From: JBGQDM01 sp041495845
Lineage (GTDB): Bacteria > Acidobacteriota > Terriglobia > Terriglobales > Acidobacteriaceae
Direction: 5' to 3'
Length of the DNA stretch: 64,000 nucleotides
Assembly (NCBI GenBank): GCA_041495845.1
Contig: JBGQDM010000003.1
Coordinates: 14,702-78,701 of the forward strand
This document shows positions 24,414-33,144 of the stretch, one piece after another. Numbering within the stretch: the first letter of the stretch is position 1; the number at the start of each line of letters is the position of its first letter. The notes under the pieces are model-generated. The model did no database searches, had not been told where the DNA came from, and was given only the letters and a program-made list of their open reading frames with translations. The position numbers and the translations under genes were made by a program.

Positions 24414-25988
24414 CTAACTCTTGCTCGACGACTTCTGTTTCTGCGTCGCCCGCACTCGCGCCCGCTCCTGTAACTCGTGCCAGGCCACGCGGCTCATTTC
24501 CGACGTCGGCGCGGGCTTCCCCGTCCATATCTCAAACTGCCGCGCCGCCTGCTGTACGAACATCTCCATGCCGGAAATAATCTCGGCGCCTTTCGCCTTG
24601 GCGGCGGCAAGCAACGCCGTCTCGAGGGGATCGTAGACCATGTCAAAGACAATGCGGGCGCGAATCTCTTCGGGCCGCAGCGGCGATTGACGTGGGTTGG
24701 CCATACCCAATGGCGTGGCGTTGATGATGACGTCGAAGCTGAGTTTTTTCAGGTCCGCGCGGCGAATCACTTTGGCCTTGGCTTGCTTGGCCAGTTTCTG
24801 CGCCGGCGCCGACGAGCGGTTGAGAATAAACACTTCAGCGCCACGGTCACGCACCCCAAAAACTGCGGCCCGGGCGGCTCCACCCGCACCCAACACCAAC
24901 ACCTTCGCGCTGTCCAGATTCAACCGCTGCTCCAGCGGTCGCACGACCCCAGCCGTATCCGTATTGAATCCGTACAGTTTGCCATCCTGAGCGCGAACCA
25001 CGGTATTGCACGCTCCAATCTTGGCGGTCAGCGCGTCCGTATTGTCCAACTCCTCGAGAATGTCCTCCTTGTAGGGCATGGTGACGCTGAGTCCGGAGAT
25101 GGGGATTTCACGCACGCAGGCCAGCAGGTCCTTCAGGCTGCGCGCCTGCAAGCTGACATAGACGGCGTTCACACTCTCGCGGCGCATGGCGGCATTCATC
25201 AGGGCCGGGGACAGCGAATGTCCAAGCGGATCTCCGGCGACGCCGTACACGCGGGTGGCGGCGTCTACCTGGTCAATGCGAAAAACATCGCGCAGGGTCC
25301 GCGCGGTGACTTGGCCCGGCGCCGTTTCTTCTCCGGGCACGGCGGCGGCAAACGTGAACACACTGCCGGCGCGCACACTCAACACGCGACTCACAATTCC
25401 TTGCTCGCCCATGCACACGCCCACGAGGGAATGGCGATAGCTTTCCTTTTCCAGAAACTTCATCATCACCACGTTGTCATGCAGCGTGGTGGCGGTACTC
25501 ACAATTTTGTAGAGGTCGGCGGGGAAGGCGGTCATGCGGGCCAGCGTCTCGCTCAGCTTGCGAGTGGCGTGAAAATCGTGAAAGGACAGAATGAGGCTGC
25601 CTTGAGCACGCAGGCGCTGCATCTGCAACGGCTTGGCTCGCAACGCGCTCTGCAGTTCTAGGTCCACCAACTGGCAGCCGGCGCCGGCGGCTTTCATCAG
25701 CAGCTCGATTTGTGAAGCGATGGAGCCGCGGAACTTGCCGCCACTGCTGGCGCGGCGACACGTGGCAATCGCAGTTACGTGGGGGTGGGTTTCCAGGAAC
25801 TGTTTGATCTTGGGCAGCGCCTGTCCCGGCCGGGCCAGGTAATCCAAACGAAACTCAAGAAAAGAGTTGTCCCGAACCAGGGCTTCTGCTTTTTGCACAA
25901 GTTCAGCGGGATTCTTGCCCACCACGGCAACGCAGACCTTGGGCAGTCGGTGGGGCTGCAGACGGGGCGTGAGGGGGCTCGCTGTCAT
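24414..25988 (-). CDS. aroDE: Fused 3-dehydroquinate dehydratase / shikimate dehydrogenase
   Basis: The 524-residue protein joins two shikimate-pathway steps. Residues 1-245 are type I dehydroquinase: 'FLEFRLDYL', 'LILSFHDFHAT' with the catalytic His, and 'FPADLYKIVSTATT' with the Schiff-base Lys. Residues 250-500 are shikimate dehydrogenase: 'GDPLGHSLSPALMNAAM', 'VTMPYKEDILE' (catalytic Lys), 'GFNTDTAGVV' and the NADP loop 'VLGAGGAARAAVFG'. Both active sites look complete. A Lys/Ser-rich tail 'TQKQKSSSKS' closes the protein. The same fusion occurs in plants and some bacterial groups. Confidence 0.96.
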   Translation of the reverse strand: MTASPLTPRLQPHRLPKVCVAVVGKNPAELVQKAEALVRDNSFLEFRLDYLARPGQALPKIKQFLETHPHVTAIATCRRASSGGKFRGSIASQIELLMKAAGAGCQLVDLELQSALRAKPLQMQRLRAQGSLILSFHDFHATRKLSETLARMTAFPADLYKIVSTATTLHDNVVMMKFLEKESYRHSLVGVCMGEQGIVSRVLSVRAGSVFTFAAAVPGEETAPGQVTARTLRDVFRIDQVDAATRVYGVAGDPLGHSLSPALMNAAMRRESVNAVYVSLQARSLKDLLACVREIPISGLSVTMPYKEDILEELDNTDALTAKIGACNTVVRAQDGKLYGFNTDTAGVVRPLEQRLNLDSAKVLVLGAGGAARAAVFGVRDRGAEVFILNRSSAPAQKLAKQAKAKVIRRADLKKLSFDVIINATPLGMANPRQSPLRPEEIRARIVFDMVYDPLETALLAAAKAKGAEIISGMEMFVQQAARQFEIWTGKPAPTSEMSRVAWHELQERARVRATQKQKSSSKS

Positions 25989-26207
25989 GATGAAGAACGG
26001 CGGGAATCATACTCAGGCACTCGCTCCGATGCAACTCTGGTGTAACACTTCTGGCCCAAAACCTGAAAGTGGGTACCGGGCAGCGCACTAGCGTAACCTT
26101 GACCCGCCTCCCCTGGTGGGTTAGTTTTCGATTGAAAAGCCCTGTTCTACCTAGCATTTACAGTGATCTTGCGGGTTTAGGGTGGGGAGCCCGAAATCGG
26201 AGGTAAC

Positions 26208-27143
26208 ATGAAGAAAACAGGATGGTTCCTCGCGTTGTTGCTGGTGGCTAGTGGGGCGTGGGCCCAAGGCGGCCTCGCCGACGACGCCGGCACAAACGCC
26301 ACAACCTTTCCGATTGAGCGGATGAAGGCGCCCACCTACGCGGACCAGTACTGCGCGGGTTTTATCACCAAGGAGCTCCTGCCCAACGCCAACTATGTGG
26401 GCGGCGGGCTGCATAGCCCCAGCACCACCAAATACACGATCGGCGACATCGTGTTTCTGACCGGCAGCGGCTACCAGCCCGGCCAGCAGCTTGAAGTGGT
26501 GCGCGAACTTCGCGATCCCAACCGTTTCGAACTCTTTGACGGCCAGCAGAAGATGATCCGGGCTGCCGGCCATCCCTATTCGGAGCTGGGCCGGGTTCGC
26601 GTTCTGGACACCCGCAACAAGACAGCGATTGCCCGGGTGGAATACAGCTGCGAGCCGATGGTGCCGGGCGACAGCCTGATCCCGTTCAGCGAGAAGCCGC
26701 AGATTACTCTGCGTGAGCCCGGGCGCCTGGATCGCTTCATGCCGGCGAACGGCAAACCGATGGGCCGAATCATCATGGCCCGGGATTTCGACTCGCAACT
26801 CGGGTGGGGCGGCAAGGTCTACATCAATGTCGGTTCCAACCAAGGCGTCAAGGTCGGAGACTACTTCCGTGCCGTGCGCCCTTACAGCAACGATCTCAAG
26901 GATCCGGTGGACTCGTTGTCATTCAAAGCGTCTACGGTGGAAGACACGCAGCGCCGGCCAGCGTCGCTCGAAGCCGGTATGTTTACCAAGGAAGGAAGCG
27001 GCCCCGTGGTCCACGTTCGTGATTTTCCGCGCCGCGCCGTGGGCGAAATGGTGGTCCTGAGCGTGACGCCAACCACTTCTACCGCTATGGTTGTGTTTGC
27101 GGTCGAGGACGTCCATGCCGGAGACTTCGCCGAAGTGGAGTAG
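26208..27143 (+). CDS. Secreted protein of unknown function, SH3-like C-terminus possible
   Basis: The 311-residue protein begins 'KKTGWFLALLLVASGAWAQ', a signal peptide, with a strong GGAGGTAAC ribosome site. Segments 'YTIGDIVFLTGSGYQPGQQ' and 'GGKVYINVGSNQGVKVGDYF' recall FlgT-like or SH3-type beta domains where 'G-x-x-x-G-V-x-x-G-D-x-F' recurs. Three cysteines are scattered in the first half. It is probably periplasmic or envelope-bound. A terminator directly follows it. Confidence 0.7.
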   Translation: MKKTGWFLALLLVASGAWAQGGLADDAGTNATTFPIERMKAPTYADQYCAGFITKELLPNANYVGGGLHSPSTTKYTIGDIVFLTGSGYQPGQQLEVVRELRDPNRFELFDGQQKMIRAAGHPYSELGRVRVLDTRNKTAIARVEYSCEPMVPGDSLIPFSEKPQITLREPGRLDRFMPANGKPMGRIIMARDFDSQLGWGGKVYINVGSNQGVKVGDYFRAVRPYSNDLKDPVDSLSFKASTVEDTQRRPASLEAGMFTKEGSGPVVHVRDFPRRAVGEMVVLSVTPTTSTAMVVFAVEDVHAGDFAEVE

Positions 27144-27177
27144 GCGAAGCTCCACGGGAAAATCAACAAAATACCAG

Positions 27178-27208
27178 GCGGGGAGGGCAACCTCCCCGCT
27201 AATTCTTT
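27178..27208 (+). terminator. Rho-independent terminator between convergent genes
   Basis: GCGGGGAGG (27178-27186) and CCTCCCCGC (27191-27199) form a perfect 9-bp stem with a GCAA tetraloop, followed by TAATTCTTTT. It ends the secreted-protein gene. Its right arm reaches into the last codons of the convergent AMMECR1 gene. Confidence 0.8.
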
Positions 27209-27765
27209 TCCGGCTCCATATCGCCAAACACTTCTGCCGTGAACCCCTCAATCCGCACTCCTTCCTGTTGCCAGGCACCGCGCGGAAGCCCCGCTTTACG
27301 ACAGGTTTGTTCCAGGAACGTCGTGCGGTCCCACTGGTGTTCCAGCGGTACTTGCGGGAGAAGCAGGCCACGATGCTGGCGCAGCGTGATCACCAAACCG
27401 TGCCGCCCGATTTCCACGTCCGCGGGCGCGATGGGTTGCGGGCGGGAGAGCACGCTGATTTCTACCTGCAGGTGGGGAGCCTCTTCCTGGGTCACGAGCG
27501 GGAAGCGCGAGTCCTCAAAGGCAGCGGCCCGAGCCGTCTCGGCTACGGTCTGATACAAGGAGGTGATAGGCAGGACGAAACCCACACAACCCCGTAACGC
27601 GCCTCTGAGGTGCAGCGTGGTGAACGCGCCGCGCGCTTCAGCAAGATGGGGCGACGGAGGCTCGAGGTTGAGCGCGGCTCCGGAAAACTCCGCCGCAATC
27701 GAGTCGTGCGCCAGTTGCAGCAGTTGTTGCCGTTCCTGCGGCGAGTATTCGGTCGGGCCGCTCAC
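27199..27765 (-). CDS. AMMECR1 domain protein
   Basis: The protein of about 188 residues carries the AMMECR1 core: 'GAFTTLHLRGALRGCVGFVL' (LRGCxG), 'RAAAFEDSRFPLVTQEEAPH' and 'LVITLRQHRGLLLPQVPLEH' (the L-LLPQV motif), then 'CRKAGLP'. Biochemical function is unknown. I place the start at GTG 27765, six bases after GGGGGA, giving no overlap with pgsA; a longer open frame upstream merely antisense-shifts through pgsA. Confidence 0.85.
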   Translation of the reverse strand: MSGPTEYSPQERQQLLQLAHDSIAAEFSGAALNLEPPSPHLAEARGAFTTLHLRGALRGCVGFVLPITSLYQTVAETARAAAFEDSRFPLVTQEEAPHLQVEISVLSRPQPIAPADVEIGRHGLVITLRQHRGLLLPQVPLEHQWDRTTFLEQTCRKAGLPRGAWQQEGVRIEGFTAEVFGDMEPEKN

Positions 27766-27785
27766 GGGAGTTCCCCCGGAAACAA

Positions 27786-28502
27786 TCAGGACGTCGGTTG
27801 GCGGTTGACGGCGACCACAGCCTTCCGCCGGCGGCTGAGGATGAATGCACGGCGACGGCGTTTCTCCACGCGCCGGTCGAGGTGCGACCAAAAGGCGACA
27901 AAATAATCCACCGCCGACCACGCCGAAAGTACCAGCATCACCCACAGCGCGAGCACGGCAATCCAGTGCACGGGAACGATGACGAAACCAAAATTCCAGA
28001 TGTCCCAACGATGATCGAGAATCGCCGCGACCACGCAAACAATCTGGACGAACATCTTGAACTTCCCGAGATCGCTGGCTTCGATGGTGAAGCCTTCGGA
28101 GGCGGCGATGGAACGCAGACCGCTGACCAGAAATTCGCGCCCAATTACCACCACCGCGATCCAGGCCGGAACCATGCGCGGATTGAACTGAACCAGAGTA
28201 ATGAAAGCGGCGGCGATGAGCAGTTTGTCGGCGACGGGATCCAGCAGAATGCCTAGCGCGGTTACTTGACCCCGCCGGCGCGCCAGGTAGCCGTCCAGCC
28301 CATCGGTAATCGAGGCGGCGATAAACACCAGCGAGGCAACCAGTTCCCGTTCGCCGGGCACGGCGGCAAACCGGCTGCTCGAGAGAATCCAGATAAGCAG
28401 TGGGACCGCCAGAATTCTCGAAAACGTGATGGAGTTGGGCAGATTCACAAGGGACGACGGACACGGCCCAAAACGCCGCGGAACGACTCGATTATCCTCC
28501 AC
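27786..28502 (-). CDS. pgsA: CDP-diacylglycerol--glycerol-3-phosphate 3-phosphatidyltransferase
   Basis: The protein of 220-238 residues makes phosphatidylglycerol phosphate. The CDP-alcohol phosphotransferase motif is complete in 'TDGLDGYLARRRGQ' continued by 'GILLDPVADKLL' (DGxxAR...G...D...D). Several membrane helices follow. The N-terminus 'LVNLPNSITFSRILAVP' is typical; GTG 28448 would start there, whereas GTG 28502 adds 18 residues. It is directly upstream of AMMECR1 on the same strand. Confidence 0.93.
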   Translation of the reverse strand: MEDNRVVPRRFGPCPSSLVNLPNSITFSRILAVPLLIWILSSSRFAAVPGERELVASLVFIAASITDGLDGYLARRRGQVTALGILLDPVADKLLIAAAFITLVQFNPRMVPAWIAVVVIGREFLVSGLRSIAASEGFTIEASDLGKFKMFVQIVCVVAAILDHRWDIWNFGFVIVPVHWIAVLALWVMLVLSAWSAVDYFVAFWSHLDRRVEKRRRRAFILSRRRKAVVAVNRQPTS

Positions 28503-28553
28503 GGGAGAAGCGAACGCAAACCCTGGGCAGCGCCAAAGGGGATGGCCTGCAGC

Positions 28554-28775
28554 CTAGGATTTCGGCTTCAACAAGCTGAGCGCCGCCGAGAGCAGGTTGC
28601 CGCTTTCCCCGACTTGGCCGTTGGGTGTGAGCTTGTCAACGATGGAGGGCAGCAACGCCGCCAGGGCTTTCACTTGATCGCTGCCGAGCGCGTGAGAAAT
28701 CTGGTCCGCACTGGCTTTTTCATGTTTTCTCTTAGTCCTTCTCCGAGGCGCGATAGCCGGCTTTCGTGGCCTCAT
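28554..28775 (-). pseudogene. Fragment of a YidB/DUF937-like protein
   Basis: The frame reads 'ADQISHALGSDQVKALAALL' and then 'PSIVDKLTPNGQVGESGNLL', which match the middle and end of YidB-type (DUF937) proteins, but the segment normally lying between them is missing and no proper N-terminus is present. The open frame overlaps the stop of the upstream Lys-rich gene. It could still be a very small protein, but a decayed remnant is more likely. Confidence 0.5.
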
Positions 28776-29493
28776 CTTCAGTCATGAATTTCCCGTTCTT
28801 GGTGTGTCCATACCAGCGCCCGCCTTTGTGATAAACGCCGGAGTCGAGATTGACCCAGACCTTGCCGCTGGACTTGGCAGCGTCAATTTCCGGTGTGCTG
28901 GCTGCGGGAGCTTTCGCTTTGGTAGCGGACTTGGCTGGCGCGCTGGACGCAGCTGCAGGCGCTGGAACAGAAGCAGAAGAACTGCTGCTGGAAGAACTCG
29001 CCGCGCCCGAGGAGGATGCAGCCGGGGCTGCCATCGCGTCCGACGAGGCCGTCTTGCGCTTGCGGCTCTTCTGCGAAGGAGTTTCTCCCGCCGCCGTTCC
29101 GGAGGCTGGTGCCGTGGCTGCGGCCGAAGTGTCGGCGGATTTCTTCTTGTGGCTCCTCTTTGGCTTAGCGTCGGCGGCGGTGGTCTCGGCTGAAGCAGCA
29201 GCGGCTGCTCCGGCTTCATCCTCTTTGCTCTTGCTCTTGTGCTTGGACGGGGTCGCCGAGGCGGTGGCGTCGGTTGCCTTGGAAGCGCCCGTGGCGGCTG
29301 CGCCGGACTTGTCATCCGTACTGGCACTGTCCTTCGCTTCCTGTTTTTTCTTCTTTTTCTTGGAGGTGGTGTCGCTGCTCTTGCTGTCATCGCCCGCACC
29401 CGACGACTGGGCCAGGACGGGGGCGGCCGCCAGTGCCAGCACAAAGCTGAGCACCGTGGCCCATGCGAACAGGCGCATCTTCAGAAGTTTCAT
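28732..29493 (-). CDS. Secreted Ala/Ser/Lys-rich low-complexity protein with C-terminal YHxxGxxxYGxTK motif
   Basis: The 253-residue protein has a signal peptide ('RLFAWATVLSFVLALAAAPV'), then about 170 residues of histone-H1-like Ala/Ser/Thr/Lys repeats including a run of six lysines and a run of eight serines. It ends with a compact domain: 'VWVNLDSGVYHKGGRWYG', 'TKNGKFMTEDEATKAGYR'. That C-terminal motif recurs in acidobacterial small proteins. A function is not known; a cationic, envelope or extracellular nucleic-acid or polymer-binding role is inference. ATG 29493 follows GAGG. Confidence 0.75.
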   Translation of the reverse strand: MKLLKMRLFAWATVLSFVLALAAAPVLAQSSGAGDDSKSSDTTSKKKKKKQEAKDSASTDDKSGAAATGASKATDATASATPSKHKSKSKEDEAGAAAAASAETTAADAKPKRSHKKKSADTSAAATAPASGTAAGETPSQKSRKRKTASSDAMAAPAASSSGAASSSSSSSSASVPAPAAASSAPAKSATKAKAPAASTPEIDAAKSSGKVWVNLDSGVYHKGGRWYGHTKNGKFMTEDEATKAGYRASEKD

Positions 29494-29865
29494 TGAAATC
29501 CTCGCTGCTGATTTGTGTGTGCTCGGCACCCCTGCGTGGTGGAAGGGGAGGGAGAACCGCCGCCAGAAGAACAACGGCCCTGGATTTTCTCCAGGGCCGC
29601 CATGATGCCAAGTCTCAGTCCGAACGTCAACCGTTACGACGTGGCATCCGGAGTTATGCGATGAGATGCCGGGCGTGCCGCGAACGTTGCCTCGATGGAA
29701 AGTCGGATGGAGCGGGGACTTCCACCGATCACCTGGGTTCGGAGCGGGGCCGCCGGGCCGCAAAAGTTCAAGGGTCCCAGCGGAGACGAGATCGTCCTGC
29801 AGTGCCGCCTCCAGCGGGCCAGCCGGTTTGACCGAATATCTACCATCTAATAGGATGGGTCGGCG
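29494..29865. other. Intergenic region between divergent genes, no gene seen
   Basis: This 372-base stretch holds a short GC hairpin near 29577-29599 (GGCCCTGGA / TCCAGGGCC, five-base loop) and the operator-like site before the TetR gene. I see no coding frame. Confidence 0.55.
29838..29858. promoter_or_regulatory. Operator-like site in front of the TetR gene
   Basis: The 21 bases starting ATCTACCATCTAATAGG contain the near-palindrome CCATCTAATAGGATGG. Aligned with the site at 30462-30482 they share 16 of 21 positions. The site ends seven bases before the TetR start, a place suited to autorepression. Confidence 0.55.
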
Positions 29866-30435
29866 ATGGACACACGCAGCAAGATCCTGGATGCCGCGCA
29901 GGCTTTGGTGCAATCGATTGGTGCCAATGCCATGAGCTATCAGCATGTCAGCCAGGAAGTCGGCATCCGTAAGGCCAGTATTCACCACCACTTTCCTGCC
30001 AAGGAAGATCTGTTGAACGCTCTGATCGATCGTTACGGCGACTCCTTTTTTCGGGCTGTGGACGGTATTCTGGCCTCCCGGAAGAACGGTTTGGGAAAGC
30101 TGCGCGAGTACGTGGCGCTGTTCGAAGCCACGTTGCGTGGGGGTCGGCAAGACAAGGCCTGCCCCATGGGGATGCTGGGCGCGGAAGTGCGGACGATTGG
30201 AGCCGGCCCGGCGAAGCGGGTGAAGCGCTTTTACCTGCAGAATGACGCGCGGCTGGCGGCCCTGCTGGAGGAGGGCCGGAAGGATGGCAGCCTGGGCTTT
30301 GAAGGGAGCAGCCAGGCCGCGGCCGGCCTGGTGTTCGCCGTGCTGGAAGGCGCCATGTTGCTCGCGCGCGGCCGGGATGACCACGAGCACTTCCGGGCCG
30401 TTACCGGCCAACTCCTGCGTTTTCTGAAACCATAA
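29866..30435 (+). CDS. TetR/AcrR family transcriptional regulator
   Basis: The 189-residue protein has the N-terminal TetR HTH ('SKILDAAQALVQSIGANAMS', 'VGIRKASIHHHFPAKEDLL') and an all-helical ligand domain containing 'CPMGMLGAEVRTIG', similar to regulators of the YjgJ/AcuR type. It is followed 130 bases later by a quinone-oxidoreductase-like gene on the same strand. Two exact ACCTACTAGAAGG sites lie between them, so this protein probably represses itself and the oxidoreductase until an electrophile or quinone binds. Confidence 0.92.
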   Translation: MDTRSKILDAAQALVQSIGANAMSYQHVSQEVGIRKASIHHHFPAKEDLLNALIDRYGDSFFRAVDGILASRKNGLGKLREYVALFEATLRGGRQDKACPMGMLGAEVRTIGAGPAKRVKRFYLQNDARLAALLEEGRKDGSLGFEGSSQAAAGLVFAVLEGAMLLARGRDDHEHFRAVTGQLLRFLKP

Positions 30436-30461
30436 GCAGAGTCTTTTTCCGGAGCCCGATC

Positions 30462-30559
30462 ATCTACCTACTAGAAGGAAGGTAATCTCCCGAGAGCGGT
30501 TCACACGCCAGGGAGGAGATCAGCCTTCGCAGTAATTCACACCACCTACTAGAAGGGAG
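30462..30559. promoter_or_regulatory. Two operator-like repeats upstream of the oxidoreductase
   Basis: The 13-mer ACCTACTAGAAGG occurs exactly at 30466-30478 and 30544-30556. Its core CCTnCTAGnAGG is a near-perfect palindrome. The second copy overlaps the ribosome site of the oxidoreductase. The spacing of 78 bases is compatible with two independent operators of the TetR protein upstream. Confidence 0.65.
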
Positions 30560-30565
30560 ATGCAC

Positions 30566-31600
30566 ATGAAAGCTGCTGTTTTCTATAACTATGGAGACCC
30601 GACGGTCCTCCGCCTGGCAGAAGTCCCCACCCCAACCGCCCAACCGGGGCATGTCCTCATCAAGGTGCTGGCCACCGGAGTCAACCGGCTGGAGCACTAC
30701 CTGCGCGAAGGCTCCTATACTCGCTCCTTGAACCTGCCCCACATCCTGGGATCGGATGCCGCGGGCGAGGTGGCCGCTGTCGGCAGTGGCGTCATCCGTT
30801 TCCAGGTGGGCGAGCGTGTGATTCCCATGCCGGGGTATCCGCTCTCCGACGCTGACGCAGGATTCGAGCCGCTGAGCGCCGCGCCCAGCTACGCCGTCGC
30901 AGGGGTGCTCGCGGCCGGGACTTACGCCCAGTTCGTCAGCGTTCCGGAGCGCTGGGTGGTCAAGGATCGGACCGGCTTGGCCCCGGAGTTGGTTGCCACC
31001 TTACCTATGGTCTTGGTCACGGCGGTGCGCGCGGTCCGGGTAGTGGGTCAAGTCGAGGCTGGGGACAAGGTGCTGGTTCATTCCGGCGCTTCCGGGACGG
31101 GCAGTATGGCGATCCAAATCGCTCGTGCTCTGGGCGCTTCGGTCGCTGCCACGGTGAACAATCCGGAGAAAAGGCGATTTGTGGGCGATCTTGGCGCCGA
31201 ACTGGTCATCGACATGAGCCATGACGATTTCGTGAAGAAAACTTTGGACTGGACCAACGGTCAGGGCGCGAGCGTGGTGATCGACAACCTGGGCGGCGAA
31301 GTTCTGGGCCGGAGCCTGGCCGCGGTGCAGCGTCAAGGCATCGTGGTGACTTTGGGCTTTGTGGCCGGTCTGGAAGTTTCTTTCAACATCCGCGATTTTT
31401 TCTTTTCGCAAAAACAGCTTCGCGGAACGTTGATGGGCACGGTGGCTGATCTCGAATGGGGACTGGAACTCGTCCGTGCAGACAAGATTCGTCCCTTGCT
31501 TGATCGCGTTTTGCCACTCAGTCAAGCCTCGGAGGCCCACCAGCTACTGGCGGCAAACCGAGTGAAAGGCAATCTGGTTCTCGACCCCTGGGCTTTCTAA
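30566..31600 (+). CDS. Zinc-type alcohol dehydrogenase / quinone oxidoreductase family protein
   Basis: The MDR-family protein of 344 residues starts 'MKAAVFYNYGDPTVLRLAEV' and has the NADPH loop 'VLVHSGASGTGSMAIQIARA', with 'GANRL'-type substrate residues ('ATGVNRLEHYLREG'). No zinc-site cysteines are evident, which fits NADPH:quinone oxidoreductases (QOR/zeta-crystallin type). ATG 30566 is seven bases after GAAGGGA. It is likely controlled by the preceding TetR protein. Confidence 0.92.
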   Translation: MKAAVFYNYGDPTVLRLAEVPTPTAQPGHVLIKVLATGVNRLEHYLREGSYTRSLNLPHILGSDAAGEVAAVGSGVIRFQVGERVIPMPGYPLSDADAGFEPLSAAPSYAVAGVLAAGTYAQFVSVPERWVVKDRTGLAPELVATLPMVLVTAVRAVRVVGQVEAGDKVLVHSGASGTGSMAIQIARALGASVAATVNNPEKRRFVGDLGAELVIDMSHDDFVKKTLDWTNGQGASVVIDNLGGEVLGRSLAAVQRQGIVVTLGFVAGLEVSFNIRDFFFSQKQLRGTLMGTVADLEWGLELVRADKIRPLLDRVLPLSQASEAHQLLAANRVKGNLVLDPWAF

Positions 31601-31714
31601 GTGATTCTCAAAGCTCGATGGCTCAGTAATTCTTGAAGTCGCCGGAAGCGGGCGACAGGAGGGCGCGCCCAACGGGCTGGGCGCTGCGCACTGCGCACTC
31701 ATCTAATCGACCTG

Positions 31715-32980
31715 CTAGGCGTAGATCCCGCGCTGACGAATGGTGTAGGCCACGCGGTCAATCGCCAACATGTAGGCTGCGATGCGGTTGTTTACGTTAT
31801 GCGTGTCCGCAAAACGCACCACATCCTCGAAGGCGGCGCGCATGATGGTTTCCAGTTGCTCGTTGACCACCGATTCTTTCCAGAAAAATCCCTGGCGGTC
31901 CTGCACCCATTCGAAATACGAAGCAGTGACGCCGCCGGCGTTGCAGAGAATGTCGGGGATGACGAAGATTTTCTTGTCGGAGAGGACTTCATCCGCCGCC
32001 GCGGTGGTCGGGCCATTGGCGCCCTCGGCCAGGATGCGGCACTTCACTTTGTCCACGTTACGGCTGGTAATCTGGTTCTCGGTCGCTGCCGGAATCAGAA
32101 TGTCGCAGTCGGTGATCAGCAGGTCGGCAGTGTCCATGGCCTCGGCACCCGGAAATCCGTGGATGGTGCCATTGCGCTGGCGATGTTCCCAGAGCGCGTG
32201 CAGATCGATGCCGTTCTTGTTGTAGAGGCCACCGTCAAATTCGCCGATGCCAATGATCTTGTAGCCAGACTCGTGCATGAGCAGCGCGGCGTAGGAGCCG
32301 ACGTTGCCGAAGCCCTGCACGATGACGCGCGTCTCCGTCCGATTCATGCCCAGCTTGAGGATAGCGTCTTCGCAGGCGATCTTTACCCCGCGCCCGGTGG
32401 CCTCGCGTCGTCCGCGGGAGCCGCCAATATTCACCGGTTTGCCCGTGACCACCGCGGTCACCGTCTGCCGCATATGCATGGAGTAGGTGTCCATCATCCA
32501 CGCCATGGTTTGCTCGTTGGTGTTCACGTCGGGAGCGGGCACGTCCTTCTCCGGCCCGATGAACTCGATCAACTCGGCGGTGTAGCGCCGGGTCATGCGT
32601 TCCTTCTCACCCATGGACATCTTGTGGGGATCGCAGATGATGCCGCCCTTGGCGCCGCCGAAGGGAATATTCACCACCGCGCATTTCCAGGTCATCCAGC
32701 TGGCGAGAGCACGGATCTCGTCGAGCGTGACGTCCGGGGCGTAGCGGATGCCGCCCTTGGAAGGCCCGCGCGCAATCGAGTGCTGTACGCGGAACCCGGT
32801 GAAGACCTCCAGCCGTCCGTCATCCATCTGCACCGGAATATGCACGATGAGCTCGCGGTTGGGGTAACGCAGGATCTTCCACAGGCCTTCATCGAGATTC
32901 AGTTTGTGCGCGGCCAAATCAAAACGTGCCGCTTGTGCTTCCCAAGTATTCGTTTCGTTCTCGAGGGTGATGGTTTTCAT
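31715..32980 (-). CDS. gdhA: Glutamate dehydrogenase (Glu/Leu/Phe/Val family)
   Basis: The 421-residue enzyme interconverts glutamate and 2-oxoglutarate. Signature pieces are 'GPSKGGIRYAPDVTLDE', 'NIPFGGAKGGII' with the catalytic Lys, 'DVPAPDVNTNEQTMAWMMD' and the cofactor loop 'VIVQGFGNVGSYAALLMHE'. The length and C-terminal 'RIAAYMLAIDRVAYTIRQRG' are typical for the hexameric catabolic type. Start ATG 32980 ('KTITLENE') is preferred to the frame start at 33052, whose first 24 residues lack conservation. Confidence 0.95.
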   Translation of the reverse strand: MKTITLENETNTWEAQAARFDLAAHKLNLDEGLWKILRYPNRELIVHIPVQMDDGRLEVFTGFRVQHSIARGPSKGGIRYAPDVTLDEIRALASWMTWKCAVVNIPFGGAKGGIICDPHKMSMGEKERMTRRYTAELIEFIGPEKDVPAPDVNTNEQTMAWMMDTYSMHMRQTVTAVVTGKPVNIGGSRGRREATGRGVKIACEDAILKLGMNRTETRVIVQGFGNVGSYAALLMHESGYKIIGIGEFDGGLYNKNGIDLHALWEHRQRNGTIHGFPGAEAMDTADLLITDCDILIPAATENQITSRNVDKVKCRILAEGANGPTTAAADEVLSDKKIFVIPDILCNAGGVTASYFEWVQDRQGFFWKESVVNEQLETIMRAAFEDVVRFADTHNVNNRIAAYMLAIDRVAYTIRQRGIYA

Positions 32981-33144
32981 GATGGCGGTCTCCAGAGATG
33001 ACGGTAGCCAGCGCGCCAAGAATGGGCGATGGCCGTACCGGTAGGCAACCAAATCCAGCAGGAAGTATAGAGACGAGGGCGGGCAGAGGCAAGTTTATGG
33101 GACACACGGGCCCGGGTAGGGCATCTTGGCCGCCGGGTGCCACG

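Noticed and set aside
27766..28464. Long upstream extension of the AMMECR1 frame
   Set aside because: It runs out of frame through pgsA and is Arg/Gly-rich; a good ribosome site exists at GTG 27765.
28840..29480. CRISPR-like or tandem-repeat DNA
   Set aside because: The repetition is codon-level low complexity (Ala/Ser/Lys), not equal repeats with spacers.
29494..30411. Extension of the Lys-rich secreted protein frame upstream to 30411
   Set aside because: The extension runs antisense through the TetR gene; the signal peptide begins at 29493.
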